Shown in pieces: positions 13,901-24,112 of a stretch of DNA of 64,000 nucleotides. The stretch's first letter is position 1, and each line of letters begins with the position of its first letter. Source of the stretch: Gordionus sp. m RMFG-2023 (taxonomy: Eukaryota; Nematomorpha; Gordioida; Chordodea; Parachordodidae); the NCBI RefSeq assembly GCF_954871325.1, contig NC_088777.1, forward strand, positions 20,003,366 through 20,067,365, read 5' to 3'. Under the pieces are notes generated by a model. It saw only the letters and a program-made list of their open reading frames with translations, searched no databases and was not told the origin of the DNA. The position numbers and the translations under genes are program-made.

Positions 13901-16725
13901 TAAAGAACATGAATTGGAAATTGTGAAGTTGAGGGAATGGTAGCACAGTGGACATATATAGCTGTTAAACGTTTTCTTTTTATAAATACTTGAAGCCCAT
14001 TAAATTTCCCACTTATTGCATGAGCTCCATTATACTCTTGCCTACATATCAAAAATTTATGTTCAACTATATTTTTCAAAAAAACAATTTTATCATGAGA
14101 TTAATTATTACTTTGAATTTTTTAAGACAAATATTACATCAGCTAAGGCAACAGTCATGGTTGAAAAAGGGATAAATTAAAAGCATTTCTTTAATAATAT
14201 TATTTTGAGTATCCATGTATCGTATGCAGAATGACATCTGCTCAATGCCTACAATATCTGTGGTCTCATCTATCAAAATTGCGAAACATAGGGCAGAATT
14301 GATTTAATTAATTTTTCTAAAATGATATTGCAAATAAAAATAACTTCATTTTGAATCCTGGGGCTAAGAAACATAGTATTTTTATTGCTGCAATTAAGGC
14401 TCTCCTTTAATACAGAATCCCATAATTTTTTATATTTTACAAGACAGTGAGAATTACCATAATTATTATCGAAATTCAAGCTTCCTGAATCCAAATGGCC
14501 GAGTTATGCTAGGCCCTGCAATCCACAATACAAGTTGTATTTTTTATCTATTTTCTTGTGCTATTTTTATTAATATATGATGAAATGGGAATCATATCCT
14601 TACTTTGAATTCTTTTGAAGAAATCATGAGTTTATAGCTTTCATGATAATTTGTTTTTGCTGATTGCCAAAGATTTATCCGGCATCTTTGTACCCGTTGA
14701 ATGAAGTATTAACAAGACTGTTAAACTCAACTAAATTTCTTCCAGCATATCTTGGACCAAACAAGACACATATCATTATCTTGGATAGAGTATGCATGTC
14801 CCAACCATCTGGTAAGATAGCTGTTTTAAAATTTTAACCTTCTATTCACATTTGTTTGTGAATATTTATAATTGAGGAGTGGAATATAAATCTATTATTA
14901 TTAAATAAAATACTTATCATACATATCTTTAATACCTTTTTAAGAGGTATAGCCTTTTCTTCTACGCTGATATTATCTTTATCCAAAAAAATTGGCTCTA
15001 TCATATGGCTGATTATTGTATTCTAGTTTTGTCTAAATTGTGAAAATGATAAAATATTATATATAATATAGCACTTCATGATGATTTATTGGGAAATTTG
15101 AAAATCCAAGGAAAATTTGAAATCGAAATTAAATTATATAATAAATTAGATGTGATAAATAAATGTAATTAAATATATATTTAATAAAAGATAGGAATGA
15201 TTATTATAAAATAAAAATTAATATAAAACAATAATATTTTCGGCATCTGCATTTTTTGCTTGGAAGGGGGAGAGGGATTTGCACAATATTATTTTAAAAA
15301 TATTTGAACCGTCTACATTTATTTGTTGTGGGGGGGGGGCTGCATACGCCAATAATGATACCACTTAATCTTTTTTTTTGAATATTGAAATAAATAATTA
15401 CTTTAGATCGTATCATTCTGTTACTGACAGTTTAACTTCGGTTGCCTTGGAAAAATTGATAACTTGCAATTATTTTTAAATACCATACAAACTTGAAAAG
15501 GTTACCATAAATTGTCGTTAGCTCTTATTTGGCATGCCAATGAGTCTTTTTTTAAAATACGCATGCTAAAAAAGCTCTCCTGGCATAGATAATATTTTAG
15601 GCATGCTCAAATTAAATTTACTCGCACTGAGCAAACATGTGCCTTACCCTAACAATCGCCAATGGATGTTATTATATTATTAACTTATTGAATATCTTTA
15701 GACCTAATCGATGGCCAAAGAAACAACAAAGATACAACTCTCAGCAATGACGAGTCTTCATCCAAAATGGAGACCTCTTCTTATTTAACACCGCCACATT
15801 CGTCTCAAGAAGAAATGGTTTTAGGGGACGAAACTTTCGTTGTAAAGTATACCTCTTTTCATTTTTTATATTATTTAGAGTATAGCCTTTTAAGGTGAGC
15901 TCCTTTAAGTAAACTGTTTAGCGCGGTGAAACAAACTAAAAGCGCGATTTTGTTTTCAATTTTGGAATCATTTTATTATTTTAAATTATTATCTTCAACT
16001 GCTGGAAGATATTTCAAAATTATCAGTTCATTTATCTTTATCTTGTATGCTCTCCATTGATACAGTTGTGAGATTGAACTACAGAATACGAATATGATTT
16101 TTAATTTTGGAAAGCTATCAGAGTTAGGCTGTGCTTATTATAAATACCAGCAGCTATCCATGTATTCTCCTCAATCAATATAAATTTGCCAAACTTGGAT
16201 TTTGCAAATTATATGACGGAAACTGATAATTTGATTTTAGAATGAACTATCTAAATCTTTTTTATTTACTCCATTTAATAGCTTCTCTTTAGAAAATTTT
16301 ATACATTTTTAAGAATAAGAATATTGGAGAGTTTAATAATATATTACGAGCTTTAGAATCTTTTTATTGCAATCTTTAACCTATAGTTTAATTTTAAAAA
16401 GAATTAATTAGTTTAGCTTTTTTTATTTTTAAACACTTATCTAATCTCAACACCTTCGCTAATAATTTGATTTTAATCTAATTTCCAAAAATTTCTCATT
16501 GAAACAAGAAAGCTGATATTAAAAGCAAAAATATATTTAATAAACCCCATACTATCTTTTAATAGTACTATAGAATATACGCCAAAACCGGTTTTAGCAA
16601 ATTTTTTTAAATGATTTACCCACATATTTTATTGTTATAATTATATTTATATACTTGTTATTTATTACAGACGATTTAAGACCTCGGAATCATTGGCCAC
16701 ACAAATAAGAAAAAAATTGAAATGA
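1697..16725 (+). CDS. PDS5: PDS5-type sister chromatid cohesion protein, 3' part (nine exons)
   Basis: PDS5 is a HEAT-repeat protein that binds nuclear cohesin and, with WAPL and the acetylation pathway, controls its release from and maintenance on chromatin. Exons in order: 1697-1907, 3153-3267, 4354-4477, 7249-7371, 7593-7649, about 8996-9197 (or 9221), about 9703-9771, 15702-15846 and 16671-16725 (TGA). Junction phases agree for all but the 9.2/9.7 kb junction, where donor and acceptor are ambiguous. Diagnostic motifs match animal PDS5: LPLEYLAIF, NISKRREIL, ILPDYVLPYAVHLLAHHP, KNENYSFSFFKRLIENIK followed by DAQSP, then KLYAVCDIALGLI. After these, as in the family, comes a Ser/Thr/acidic low-complexity tail, here much shorter than in vertebrates, ending in a basic peptide (QIRKKLK). 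The N-terminal two thirds lies outside the window to the left. Most introns exceed 1 kb and hold transposon debris. About 365 residues are encoded here. The family assignment is very secure; the tail exons are less so. Confidence 0.93.
3153..3267 (+). CDS. PDS5: PDS5 exon B
   Basis: It reads KIYSILPDYVLPYAVHLLAH and then a stretch ending LLEEIK, matching the conserved PDS5 segment with LLPEYVVPYMIHLLAHDP. The acceptor is AAAAG/CT. The donor GTATTT leaves GA, completed by C at 4354. No ATG-started ORF covers this exon; it is seen only from homology and phase. Confidence 0.92.
4354..4477 (+). CDS. PDS5: PDS5 exon C
   Basis: It reads AFWFLIEPLIHKNENYSFSF, then FKRLIENIKQTKDAQSP, matching the conserved KNENNSHAF...MAENIK...DAQSP block of PDS5. 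The acceptor is CTCAAAG; the donor CAC/GTAATT is in phase 0. Confidence 0.92.
4505..4727. mobile_element. MITE family A, copy 1 (intact inverted repeat)
   Basis: This 223-bp non-coding element begins TAGTGTTGTTAAACGGCTCG and ends with the reverse complement. The inverted arms, about 40 bp, also include TTTTGAGCCGATTTTTAAAA. Related copies lie at 6360-6580 and 11033-11224, with decayed ones near 58696 and 60215. The TAGTGTTG ends and 7-8-bp flanking repeats at other copies suggest a non-autonomous hAT. No clear target duplication flanks this copy. Confidence 0.8.
6152..6775. mobile_element. hAT-like non-autonomous relic, host of MITE A copy 2
   Basis: The left end TAGGGCTGTGTCGATCC resembles hAT termini. 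Subterminal GATCCGATATT and the inverted GATCTGATCCAATATTTAATATC near 6740-6765 form the two arms. No coding capacity is seen. MITE A copy 2 sits in the middle. The right terminus is decayed. Confidence 0.5.
6360..6580. mobile_element. MITE family A, copy 2
   Basis: It begins AGTGTTGTTAAACAGCTCC and ends AGCCGTTTAGCAACACAAAC. TGAATGT flanks both sides (6353-6359 and 6581-6587), consistent with a 7-8-bp hAT target duplication. It is more diverged from the family than copy 1. Confidence 0.7.
7249..7371 (+). CDS. PDS5: PDS5 exon D
   Basis: A strong acceptor (TTCTCTTTCAG) opens KLYAVCDIALGLI, followed by PAKPILPSKLFTKPDL. This matches the family's EKLYTVCDVALCVI ... PVLPMKFFTQP segment. Phase 0 at both ends; donor TTG/GTATGG. 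Confidence 0.92.
7593..7649 (+). CDS. PDS5: PDS5 exon E
   Basis: A 57-bp microexon with acceptor ATTTCAG and donor AGG/GTAAAA, phase 0 at both ends. It encodes ETPNSKIYLPKGYAFSPPR, the position where vertebrate PDS5 reads ...KSYISEETRVLLLTGKPK. The similarity is weak, but both splice sites are good and the phase is continuous. Confidence 0.75.
7715..8212. mobile_element. AT-rich element with ATTCGAAT subterminal motifs
   Basis: Both ends are studded with ATTCGA/TCGAAT motifs (ATTCATATTCGATTTG and CGATTCGAATAATTT on the left; TTCGAATAATTTACCG and AATATTCGAATTG on the right), in an inverted layout with GAATAG near each edge. There is no coding sequence. I infer a decayed hAT-type MITE; exact ends are uncertain. 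Confidence 0.45.
8996..9221 (+). CDS. PDS5: PDS5 exon F (acidic/Ser-rich tail)
   Basis: After the acceptor TTATACAG the frame stays open for about 85 codons and is rich in Ser, Glu and Asp (for example SEDDLIENIASSSQLSERIG). Two phase-1 donors are possible: GTGAAG (exon end 9197) and GTAGCA (end 9221). There is no homology-level proof. The placement rests on the phase-0 match to exon E and on the compositional match to PDS5 tails. Confidence 0.65.
9703..9771 (+). CDS. PDS5: PDS5 exon G (tail)
   Basis: It encodes KTMSSEDSQENTTFQSQSTP and ends IEG at the donor GGTAAAG (phase 1). The acceptor ACTCAAG keeps phase with exon F; alternatives at 9656 and 9686 would need a phase-2 donor. The junction to exon H (G + AC = Asp) is in phase. 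Confidence 0.6.
9772..10355. other. Intron sequence without recognisable content
   Basis: AT-rich PDS5 intron; no exon, repeat pair or coding remnant could be recognised on either strand. Confidence 0.4.
10356..11834 (+). mobile_element. hAT transposon remnant with nested MITE A
   Basis: TAATTATT lies on both sides (10348-10355 and 11835-11842) as a candidate 8-bp target duplication. Both subterminal zones carry GTAACG/CGTTAC motifs. A remnant of the transposase C terminus at about 10863-10997 reads [19 protein letters not shown], the hAT dimerisation region with the catalytic Glu. MITE A copy 3 is inserted at 11033-11224. Most of the transposase is missing, so the element is non-autonomous. 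Confidence 0.75.
11033..11224. mobile_element. MITE family A, copy 3
   Basis: The termini TAATGTTGTTAAACGGCTCG and the inverted AGCTGTTTAACAACACTA match copy 1. Similar flanks (TTCTTAC on the left, CTCTTAC on the right) suggest a decayed target duplication. About 30 bp shorter than copy 1. Confidence 0.8.
11843..13166. other. Intron sequence with weak hAT-end scraps
   Basis: No gene is seen. A block near 12955-13015 ends CAACCCTAGTG after ATCGATTTTTATA...AATCATGATTTTTATC, and one near 12235 contains CAGCCCTATTG. Both look like isolated hAT termini. A minus-strand open frame at 12589-12822 is Lys/Phe/Ile-rich, with no recognisable domain. Confidence 0.4.
13167..15352 (-). mobile_element. Decayed hAT element (same family as 34946-38217)
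   Basis: Minus-strand remnants read like a hAT transposase of the DUF4371 type: an ADETTDI-like motif near 14255-14275 (first catalytic Asp), open frames at 14273-14494 and 13801-14079, and CRQEYNGAHAISGKFNGLQV followed by AIYVHCA (family pattern CRGQGYDGAANMSGKYNGVQ...YVHCAAH). The right end (GCATCTGCATTTTTTGC ... CTGCATACGCC) and the left end (TGCGTATGTGGGAATTTG) correspond to the two termini of the element at 34946-38217. Multiple decays have broken the frame. It lies inside a PDS5 intron. Confidence 0.75.
15353..15701. other. Intron sequence before PDS5 exon H
   Basis: Nothing recognisable apart from the acceptor AATATCTTTAG at its end. Confidence 0.4.
15702..15846 (+). CDS. PDS5: PDS5 exon H (tail)
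   Basis: It encodes a polar Ser/Thr/Glu tail (DESSSKMETSSYLTPPHSSQ, then EEMVLGDETFVV). Acceptor TCTTTAG, donor AA/GTATAC (phase 2), joining A at 16671 to give Lys. The frame is open throughout and the composition continues that of exon G. Confidence 0.7.
16671..16725 (+). CDS. PDS5: PDS5 terminal exon
   Basis: The acceptor TTTATTACAG opens RFKTSESLATQIRKKLK and then TGA. A short basic C terminus suits a chromatin protein. The 824-bp intron before it holds nothing recognisable. Confidence 0.7.
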
Positions 16726-16914
16726 TTTATTGTTGAAAAATATTTGAGACCTTTCTTTCCCAATAATTAAAATAATATAAAAGGACAATTTATAGAGCTG
16801 AAGTCTGACCTCATTTTTTTTATACCAAATGTCTTTTATAACATTACATTAAATTCGTTTACATTTAAAATATAATTATACCATCCCAAAATTCCATGTA
16901 CTATATCTTTGTCA

Positions 16915-16920
16915 AATAAA
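16915..16920 (+). terminator. Candidate poly(A) signal of PDS5
   Basis: AATAAA lies 190 bp after the PDS5 stop codon. In sequence this AT-rich the hexamer is common by chance, so this is only the nearest plausible signal. Confidence 0.35.
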
Positions 16921-16925
16921 TAAAC

Positions 16926-18309
16926 TATATATTAATATTACATATAATGATGTCATAGAAAAATTAACTATATTATCTTTTTTTGTTTTATTCATATTTT
17001 TTTTTTATTTAAATCAAATATTATGAAGTTGTTGTAATATGTGTTTACTTCAATAAAAATTAGAATTTAGGATTATTTGTTATTTTTTCTTATGTACAAT
17101 AATGCGTTTTTATTTTTTTAATGTTTTCCTAAATTCTATATTTAGAAAAATTTTGAGGCTTCTGCTTATGTTAAAATAAAATAAATAATTTTTTTAGAAT
17201 TTCTCTATTTTGAATGAAACATAAAAATTAACAAAGTTATAATATATATCTTAGAATGAGAAGGAAAAAACAATAAATCATTTTAATTCTCTCACTCATA
17301 GGTCTATGAAGTTAAAAAATGACTTGGAGAGAAAATGCTGTAACTTATACAATATGTTTCAAATGCCTAGATTATCTTAAACCTGGGAATACATTCAGAA
17401 TCAACCGTTAGAGTACTATGTAAAATAACAAAAGTTGATGTTGGCAGAGCAACTTGAGGGGGAAATTCTGAAACCTATACCAATGTGTTGCCCTTTAATT
17501 ATTTCTAATTGGTCTTCAACCCGGATACGGACAGAATTGATCTAATAAGTTTTAAGTTAAATTAAGAAAGTTTTGTGATAATCGAAAATAAGAAAAAATA
17601 AATTTTGAAATTTATGCCAATATTTAATTCTTTAACTTATGGAAATATTTAATCCTTAATTTGTGCCTGTTTTTACTTCTCTTTTTGTATAAAAATGAGT
17701 GTGCTAATGATGCTCTAGATCTTACTCCATTATTTTAAAAATCTGTAATAATATCGGGCAGATTAAATTATTCTCGTGGATAGCCCTCTTGTACCTTCTC
17801 CCAATACATCTGACTACATCAATAGAAATATTTCTTATAAAGAAAATGGAATATTAAAGTGATCACTTATTATTATTAACCAATCAGAATGTACTAAGTT
17901 GAATTAAGAACATCGTTTAAAAAAGCCTTTACCATGAGTTAGGAGTGAGGAGTGAAAATTTATATTTCACCAAGAGTCCGACCTCAACTGGTTCTTGGAA
18001 ATGTTCAAAAGAGTTATGTTTCCTGATTGTAATAATTGGTTGTCCATGATAACCTAGCTACAAATATAGGTTTCATATAAGAAAAGAAGGAACAATGTTC
18101 ATTTAAATTTGGGTTTCATATTATTGTCCTTTTTGCTCCGTTACATTTCTATTCTAATATAATTTTTTTTATGCTATTTAAAGTATATCAACGAATTATT
18201 TCACTGATAGGCTGTTTAGAAATTCTAAATTATAAAAAATTTGTTTGCCATATTAACTGTTGTAGTTTCCATTATATTTACATATATTGTATTTGACAAA
18301 ATGATTTAT
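16926..18309. other. Intergenic sequence, nothing recognised
   Basis: AT-rich; no open frame of note, repeat partner or conserved motif was identified on either strand. Confidence 0.4.
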
Positions 18310-18520
18310 TTTAACAGATGTATTAATTTCGAACGGATTGATTATATTTATTACGTTTAAAAGAAGTTGTAAAGATTATTAATTTATTATTCATTAATTT
18401 TTATGTTTGAATTTATTCTAAAAGGAGAAAAAGAGTATTCGCAAATTATTTAAATGATATTGCCATCAGCGCGATGAGATACTCCAAAATTTAAAATAAA
18501 ATATCTTGAATTCTACAAGA
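18310..18520. repeat. LTR-type relic, unit 1
   Basis: This block (TATATTTATTACGTTTAAAA ... GCCATCAGCGCGATGAGATACTCC) recurs as a diverged direct copy at about 19415-19580. It is probably a scrap of the LTR of the neighbouring Ty3/Gypsy fossil. Confidence 0.45.
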
Positions 18521-19399
18521 GTTTTTATTATGGCGCTATATTATCCAAAGATATTATTGAGAACAATTTGATTTTTATCAAAATCATTTCCGTAACTACT
18601 ATATTATCTATGCCTTTCTTCATTGATATTCTTTCTTTGTAAGAAATTAAATGCTAAATTACTAAAGATATTATAGGGAAGAATTAAATTTCATCAAAAT
18701 TATTATTTCGTTACTACGATATTATATATGTTATGCATTACTGGTATTCGCTGGAAAATTTTTTAATTATTGTATAAAATTATTCTAGAATATCTTAGTA
18801 CTATTTTATCGCTGATATTATCAGGTCAAAATTTTATTTGTAGAAGAAATAATTTCAGGATATCCAAATAATCTTTAGGAGATTATATTATAAATTATGG
18901 AATCATAATAAGTAATTTATCGATAATAATGGGGAGATGTTCATGAGAATTTTTGTATAAATTATTTATATTCTATTCTGTATTCTAATTGGAGAAATAT
19001 GAAATTCGTGGCATTACATGAAAAATGTAAATAGCCGGAGGAAATTATGATGAAATATTAAAATAATGTCTTCTATTCTTTATTTTAATTGGGGAAATAT
19101 AAAATTAAGGAAATTATAGTCGGAGAATAGTATATAGTGTTCTTTATTTTTATTCTTTAAAAATATCAAATGGCGCCTTCCTACGGACAGGAAAGACGCA
19201 ATTCTTGTGGGAGTTTCGTGCCGAGTCGATTCCAACGGCATCCTCCTACTAGGGTCAAAAAGCCTCATTTCTTAATTCTTGATAAAAAGTCGTTAGAAGT
19301 ATGACATTTTCGGCTAAAATATATTAGACAACCTATATGAGGGAAATTTATAAATATATAGTTTGGAATTAGTGAAAAACGCCCTATATGTAAAGATAT

Positions 19400-19915
19400 A
19401 TTAAATTCCAGAAGATTTATTATATTTATTACATTTAAAAGAAATAGTAAATATTCATTTACTATATTATTCGTAAATTTTTATATTAGTTTTTTTAAAA
19501 AGAGAAAAAGATTATCATAGCAAATTATTTAAAGGATATCGCCATCAGCGGTGATACTCCTAAACTTAGAATAAAATATCTCTCGTTCTCCTATCAATTT
19601 TACAAGAAGTTTATTATTTACCGTTTTTTTTACAATTATAAAATTAAGTTTCTCTCTTATTAATATTTTTATAAAAACGTTATTGTAAAGTTATTCACAA
19701 ATGTAAAACTTCAGACAGTTTATTTTTATATATCTAAAAAAAAGTAATTTCTTTCGATATATATAAAATTTGAATACGAAAAATATAAAATAAAATATCT
19801 TTTTAGCGAGGTTAAAATAAGTAAGAAATAAAAATGTTATCTTCGCGTGGTTAAGTACAAAAATAAGGTTAACGAAAAATAAGAATTTACAAATACTATT
19901 ATTTCATAACATTTT
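19400..19915. repeat. LTR-type relic, unit 2
   Basis: It contains the second copy of the CCATCAGCG...GATACTCC block and then a segment at about 19705-19905 (AACTTCAGACAGTTTATTTT ... AAGTAAGAAATAAAAATGTT) that is repeated in the same orientation at 26716-26935. The spacing brackets the retrotransposon body, as LTR remains would. Ends are not defined. Confidence 0.5.
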
Positions 19916-19989
19916 CCCACTTGTAAGAAGTTTTGCTATCACTGATTTATCGTTTTGGCCGTTCTAGTTGTTGCATAAATCATATTCGT

Positions 19990-20115
19990 TATCGTTGGTT
20001 TGTATGTATTGCCATTGATTTTTATACGTTGGTTTGTCCAAATCGTTTTTGAGTTTGTACGTAGGTTTGTCCAAATCGTTTTTGAGTTTGTATATTGATT
20101 TGTCCAATCGTTAAC
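19990..20115. repeat. Short tandem repeat, GTTTGTCCAAATCG unit
   Basis: A unit of about 37 bp containing GGTTTGTCCAAATCGTTTTT and GAGTTTGTA is repeated about three times with small changes, between the LTR relic and the retrotransposon body. Confidence 0.6.
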
Positions 20116-20149
20116 TTGTTATCCTTATCATAAGTTGTTTTCATCAATC

Positions 20150-23100
20150 ATAATTTTGTCATGTTAGCTTGTTTGTCGTACTCCCTTCTTATTATTACCA
20201 ATTTTTCAAAATAAATTATCAACATCAATACATTATGAATAATTAGGAATAATAAGAATTGATCGAATTGGATAAGAATAAATGAATAATCGGAATAATA
20301 TATGGAATTGAATTGAATAAATTGAATAATCGAATGTTGGAATGATAAATCAATAAGATTATTATATCATATTTTTAATGTTTATTTTATTTTCGTGTTT
20401 TAGTGTTAAATATTTATTTTATATTTTAAGTTACATAACTTTTAAGTAAACAGGTTTTTGTTTTATTCTTATAGGTCTAGAAATTGGTGTTAATATGTTT
20501 TTGTTTATAATATTTTTTGTGTCCACACTTCCCTCCTTAAAAGAATTCTTAGAGTTAATATCATGATTTAAAAACATATTATAACATCTACTTTTTCTTA
20601 ACTGGTCTAAGTGTCTCATTACTATACCCTTTCTGTCCTCCATCATTGTGTATGATCATTCCTTTATCCCATTTATCATCTCCTTGTATATTATGCCAAA
20701 TAAAGTCTCCTCTCCTAAATTCATAATTCTATTACGTGATAGTATTACGTTATCTTTATCTTCCTTTTCCCCTAACGGTTTTAATTCCCATCGAATTCTA
20801 ATATGGCGATTAAACATTCTTTTGGAAGGTGCAACTCCTGTTGTATTATTTGGTGTGTTTCTATAATTGAATAAGAATTTATCAAGTGAAGTATCTAAAT
20901 CACTCTTTATATTTCTTTTCATGTGCATCTTAAACGTTCTCATCATACGTTCCACCTGGCTATTAGACTGCTGGTGGTATGCGGAGGTCAGTATATATTT
21001 TATGTCATAATCACCAAAATTTCTCGAAAAGATTACTTGTGAAATTAGTACCATTATCAGTGACTATAGTTTAAGATATTCCATGGTTGTAATAAAATTT
21101 TTAATGTAATTTCTGTTGTATGACAGGACAATAATTGGATATTTACTATAGGCATCGACTATTATTAACCAATTTTTTCTGAAAAACGGATGCCCATAAT
21201 CTATATGTATCCTTTCAAATGGTTTAGTTGCCAAAACCCATGGTTTTTGTATATTTTTAGGATTGTCCAAAATGTGTATTACAATCTCACAACTTTTTAA
21301 TTTCATCTTACATCATAATTCATACCGGAACACCACATATAATCTTTGGCTAAGGATTTAATTTTTTCTGCTCCCAAATGACTTTCATTTAATGTTTGAG
21401 TACGTTTTTTCTCATACTTAATGGAATTATGATTTTGTTGTTCTTGTAAAGACAATCTTTAATTATACTTTTCCAATTCAATGTTTTTATATTTGGCAAA
21501 ATTAGGTAATAAACCATATAACGTAATTTTTTCAAAAACTTTTTTAATGAGTTTAAATGAGCTTCGTCGTTATTTTCAGTTATAAGTAAATCATCGATGT
21601 AAAATATGACATCTTTCATAATACCAAACATTTGATCCATAATTTGTTGAAAAATTGCAGATGAAGTCTTTACTTTAGCCCAAAAGGAAGTCTGGTAAAT
21701 TGGTAGTAGACCTTGTGCATGGATATTGTTAAAATATTTTTGCAGCTTTTGTCAATGAGAATCTGTAGAAACACGTTTTTAAAATCTACCTTGGTAAATT
21801 TCTTTCCTCTCGAAAATTTAGCTAAATCATTTTTTCTTGGAAGGGATATTTAAAATCCTCTAGAGCTAGAATAATTGTGTCTTTAAAATCAGCACAAAGC
21901 CTAATGCTCCCATCATTCTCAATGGCAGATATGGGACTTGCCTATCGAAATTATTATACCGGCTAGATGATTTTTTCTGTATCCATCTATTAAGTTCTTT
22001 ACCCACAACATCCATTTTTTATAGAGTATACGCCTTGCTGGTATAATCTAAGTTTAGGCGTCTATCATTAAATATAGGTTGCCATTTGCTTTGTTAATTG
22101 GACTGTTAGTTATTTTGGATTCGCAGTTTTTGATCAGTTTTTTAATTTTATCATCATAATTTATATAAATTTTTGCTCTGAACTTATTCAAGATATTTTT
22201 GAAAGCGTTGATCCAAGAACGTCTAATAGTGATTTATTCTTGATTCAACAATCTTTGTGATGCCATCATAATTTACGTTGATCGGAATTGTACAAATTAC
22301 TTTGATTTGATTACCATCATAAGCTGTTAATTGTAGTTTAGATTTTTTAATTTCTGATATGCCAATTTCTTAGCTATGGCACAAGGTATAATAGTATATC
22401 TTGATCCCGTATCAATTTTCAATGTGGTAGTAATATTATTAATTTCAGAGTAGCCATAAAAGCACTGTCATCATCATTGTAAGCGTTCTCAGTCAAGATG
22501 TTAACATTAAAATCATTATCATTGTTGTCTTTGGCGATGTCGATTTTGTCTTCAACAATTTCTTCGATGTTCATATTGCAATTATTGTTGTTATATCGAT
22601 TTTGGTCATCGTATTGAATTTGTTTTCTCTAAATTATCACACCACGTGCTGTTTCTACCGTAGTTATTTGAATTATTATCATACTGCCTTTAATTTTTAT
22701 TCTGGTAGGATTGATAATTATTATTTTTGTAATAATAGCCTCTAAAATTGTTGTCATGACCTAAAATTGTTGATATAATCTCTAGAATTACTGTTATAAC
22801 CTCTAAAATTATTGTTATAATATTTGTTCCTATCATTATTATTATTGTTATATCTGTTATCATAATTTTGCCTAAAATTGTTTCTAAAATTATCATTATA
22901 GTCAAATCGATTAAATCTATTGTAATTGTTATTCTCATTGCTACAATTATATCTAGGAGTATTATCAAATTTTTTTGATTACGTGTAAATTTAAACGTGT
23001 TGTTACTACTAAAATCTAAATAATTATGTTTATTATCAACAGTATTTCTAGTATATATACCTATATTTTTATTAAACTTTTTATCATTGCTCACATAATT

Positions 23101-23690
23101 TATAATATCATTATCTGGTTTGACATTAATGCTATCAAATTTTCTTCCTAACAGTAACATTTATTCTAAAGTTAAGTTATCATCCTTATTTATTCTATGT
23201 TTATTATCATTTAAGCTAGATACCCTAAGTTGCTCTTTTATACGGTGATTATTACTGAAGCATTGTCGGTTAAATTTAGATATACATAGAGACCAATCAA
23301 GAAGGGTCTCGTCTTTGCCTTGTACAGCGTTATTTATATATACATAGAGACATATTAAGAAAGGTCTCGTCTTTGCCTTGTACAGCGTTATTAAAAAGTA
23401 CAATGTAGTCGTTTACGTTAAAATTCGGTACTAAATAGTTTAATTTTTTTAATTATAAAATTATAGTCCTTAAATTCAAGGTTATAATATATAGATCTGA
23501 TTTTAGCGTACACATAATCTGATAAGTTTAAGAAGTAAATTAACCTTAGCAGAATCAGATGATATGCTTATAGAAAAATATTGAATTATCCAATCCTTAT
23601 ATAAATCAGTCATGACCCCTTGTTTGAGAAATTTGTGTGGTTGGTAGGTTTGAAACTGCTATCAGTTTGTCGTCCATAATTTAATTAATT
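20150..23690 (-). mobile_element. Ty3/Gypsy LTR retrotransposon fossil
   Basis: Parts in minus-strand order: a gag-like region (about 22690-23675, with an Asn/Ile-rich segment), a protease/RT region (about 21380-22480; YIDD polymerase motif near 21595) and an integrase core and C-terminal region (about 20650-21310; HQQSNSQVER and NYRNTPNNTTGVAPS). The gene order is that of Ty3/Gypsy. The element is broken in roughly ten or more places and cannot be functional. LTR relics flank it at about 18.3-19.9 kb and possibly 26.7-26.9 kb. The decay suggests an old insertion. Confidence 0.85.
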
Positions 23691-23700
23691 TTATAAGAAA

Positions 23701-24112
23701 CTAGCTGATAGCCCGTCAAGAATGACGGGGAATCAGAATTTTCTTATTTATTTAATGATGGATGAATAATAAATTTTCCTATTTTTATACAAAACTCATC
23801 TAGCAAAAATATATTTTTTATATTATAAATTACAAATACAAATGAATAAAAATTCAATTTAAAAGATTTTTTATTGTGCACATAAATTAAAATACTAACC
23901 ATATACTCCATAAACATAATTTATAAAAAATAATGGAAAATTTTAGAATAACTCTTCATCTAAATAAATATAGATTTCTGAATCACATCTCATAAGATAG
24001 GAAAATTTCTGATTCATTCATCATCAAATAAGGGTAAAATTTATTACTCATCTATCATTGAATAAAGAAGAAAATCTGATTCCTCGTCATTCTTGACAGG
24101 CTATCATTTTTG
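23701..24112. mobile_element. Inverted-repeat element family B, copy 1
   Basis: A 32-bp TIR with two mismatches begins TGATAGCCCGTCAAGAATGA and continues CGGGGAATCAGA; its partner is at about 24076-24107. Each TIR contains a small hairpin, CCCGTCA-AGAA-TGACGGG. The roughly 410-bp element is non-coding. The same termini and right half occur at 29697-31706. The superfamily is not assigned; no target duplication is clear. Confidence 0.75.

Noticed and set aside
19080-19268. GC-richer minus-strand frame (PSRRMPLESTRHETPTRIAS) as a small gene
   Set aside because: Short, no start context or homology recognised, and it lies among LTR relics; likely chance or element debris.
22690-23160. Ile/Thr/Asn-rich minus-strand protein as a host gene
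   Set aside because: It sits within the Ty3/Gypsy fossil between the gag and protease regions, and the repetitive composition fits a gag linker read from low-complexity DNA.
22960-23400. Repeated words in the gag region as a CRISPR-like array
   Set aside because: Only two units, no spacer structure, and a eukaryotic retrotransposon context.
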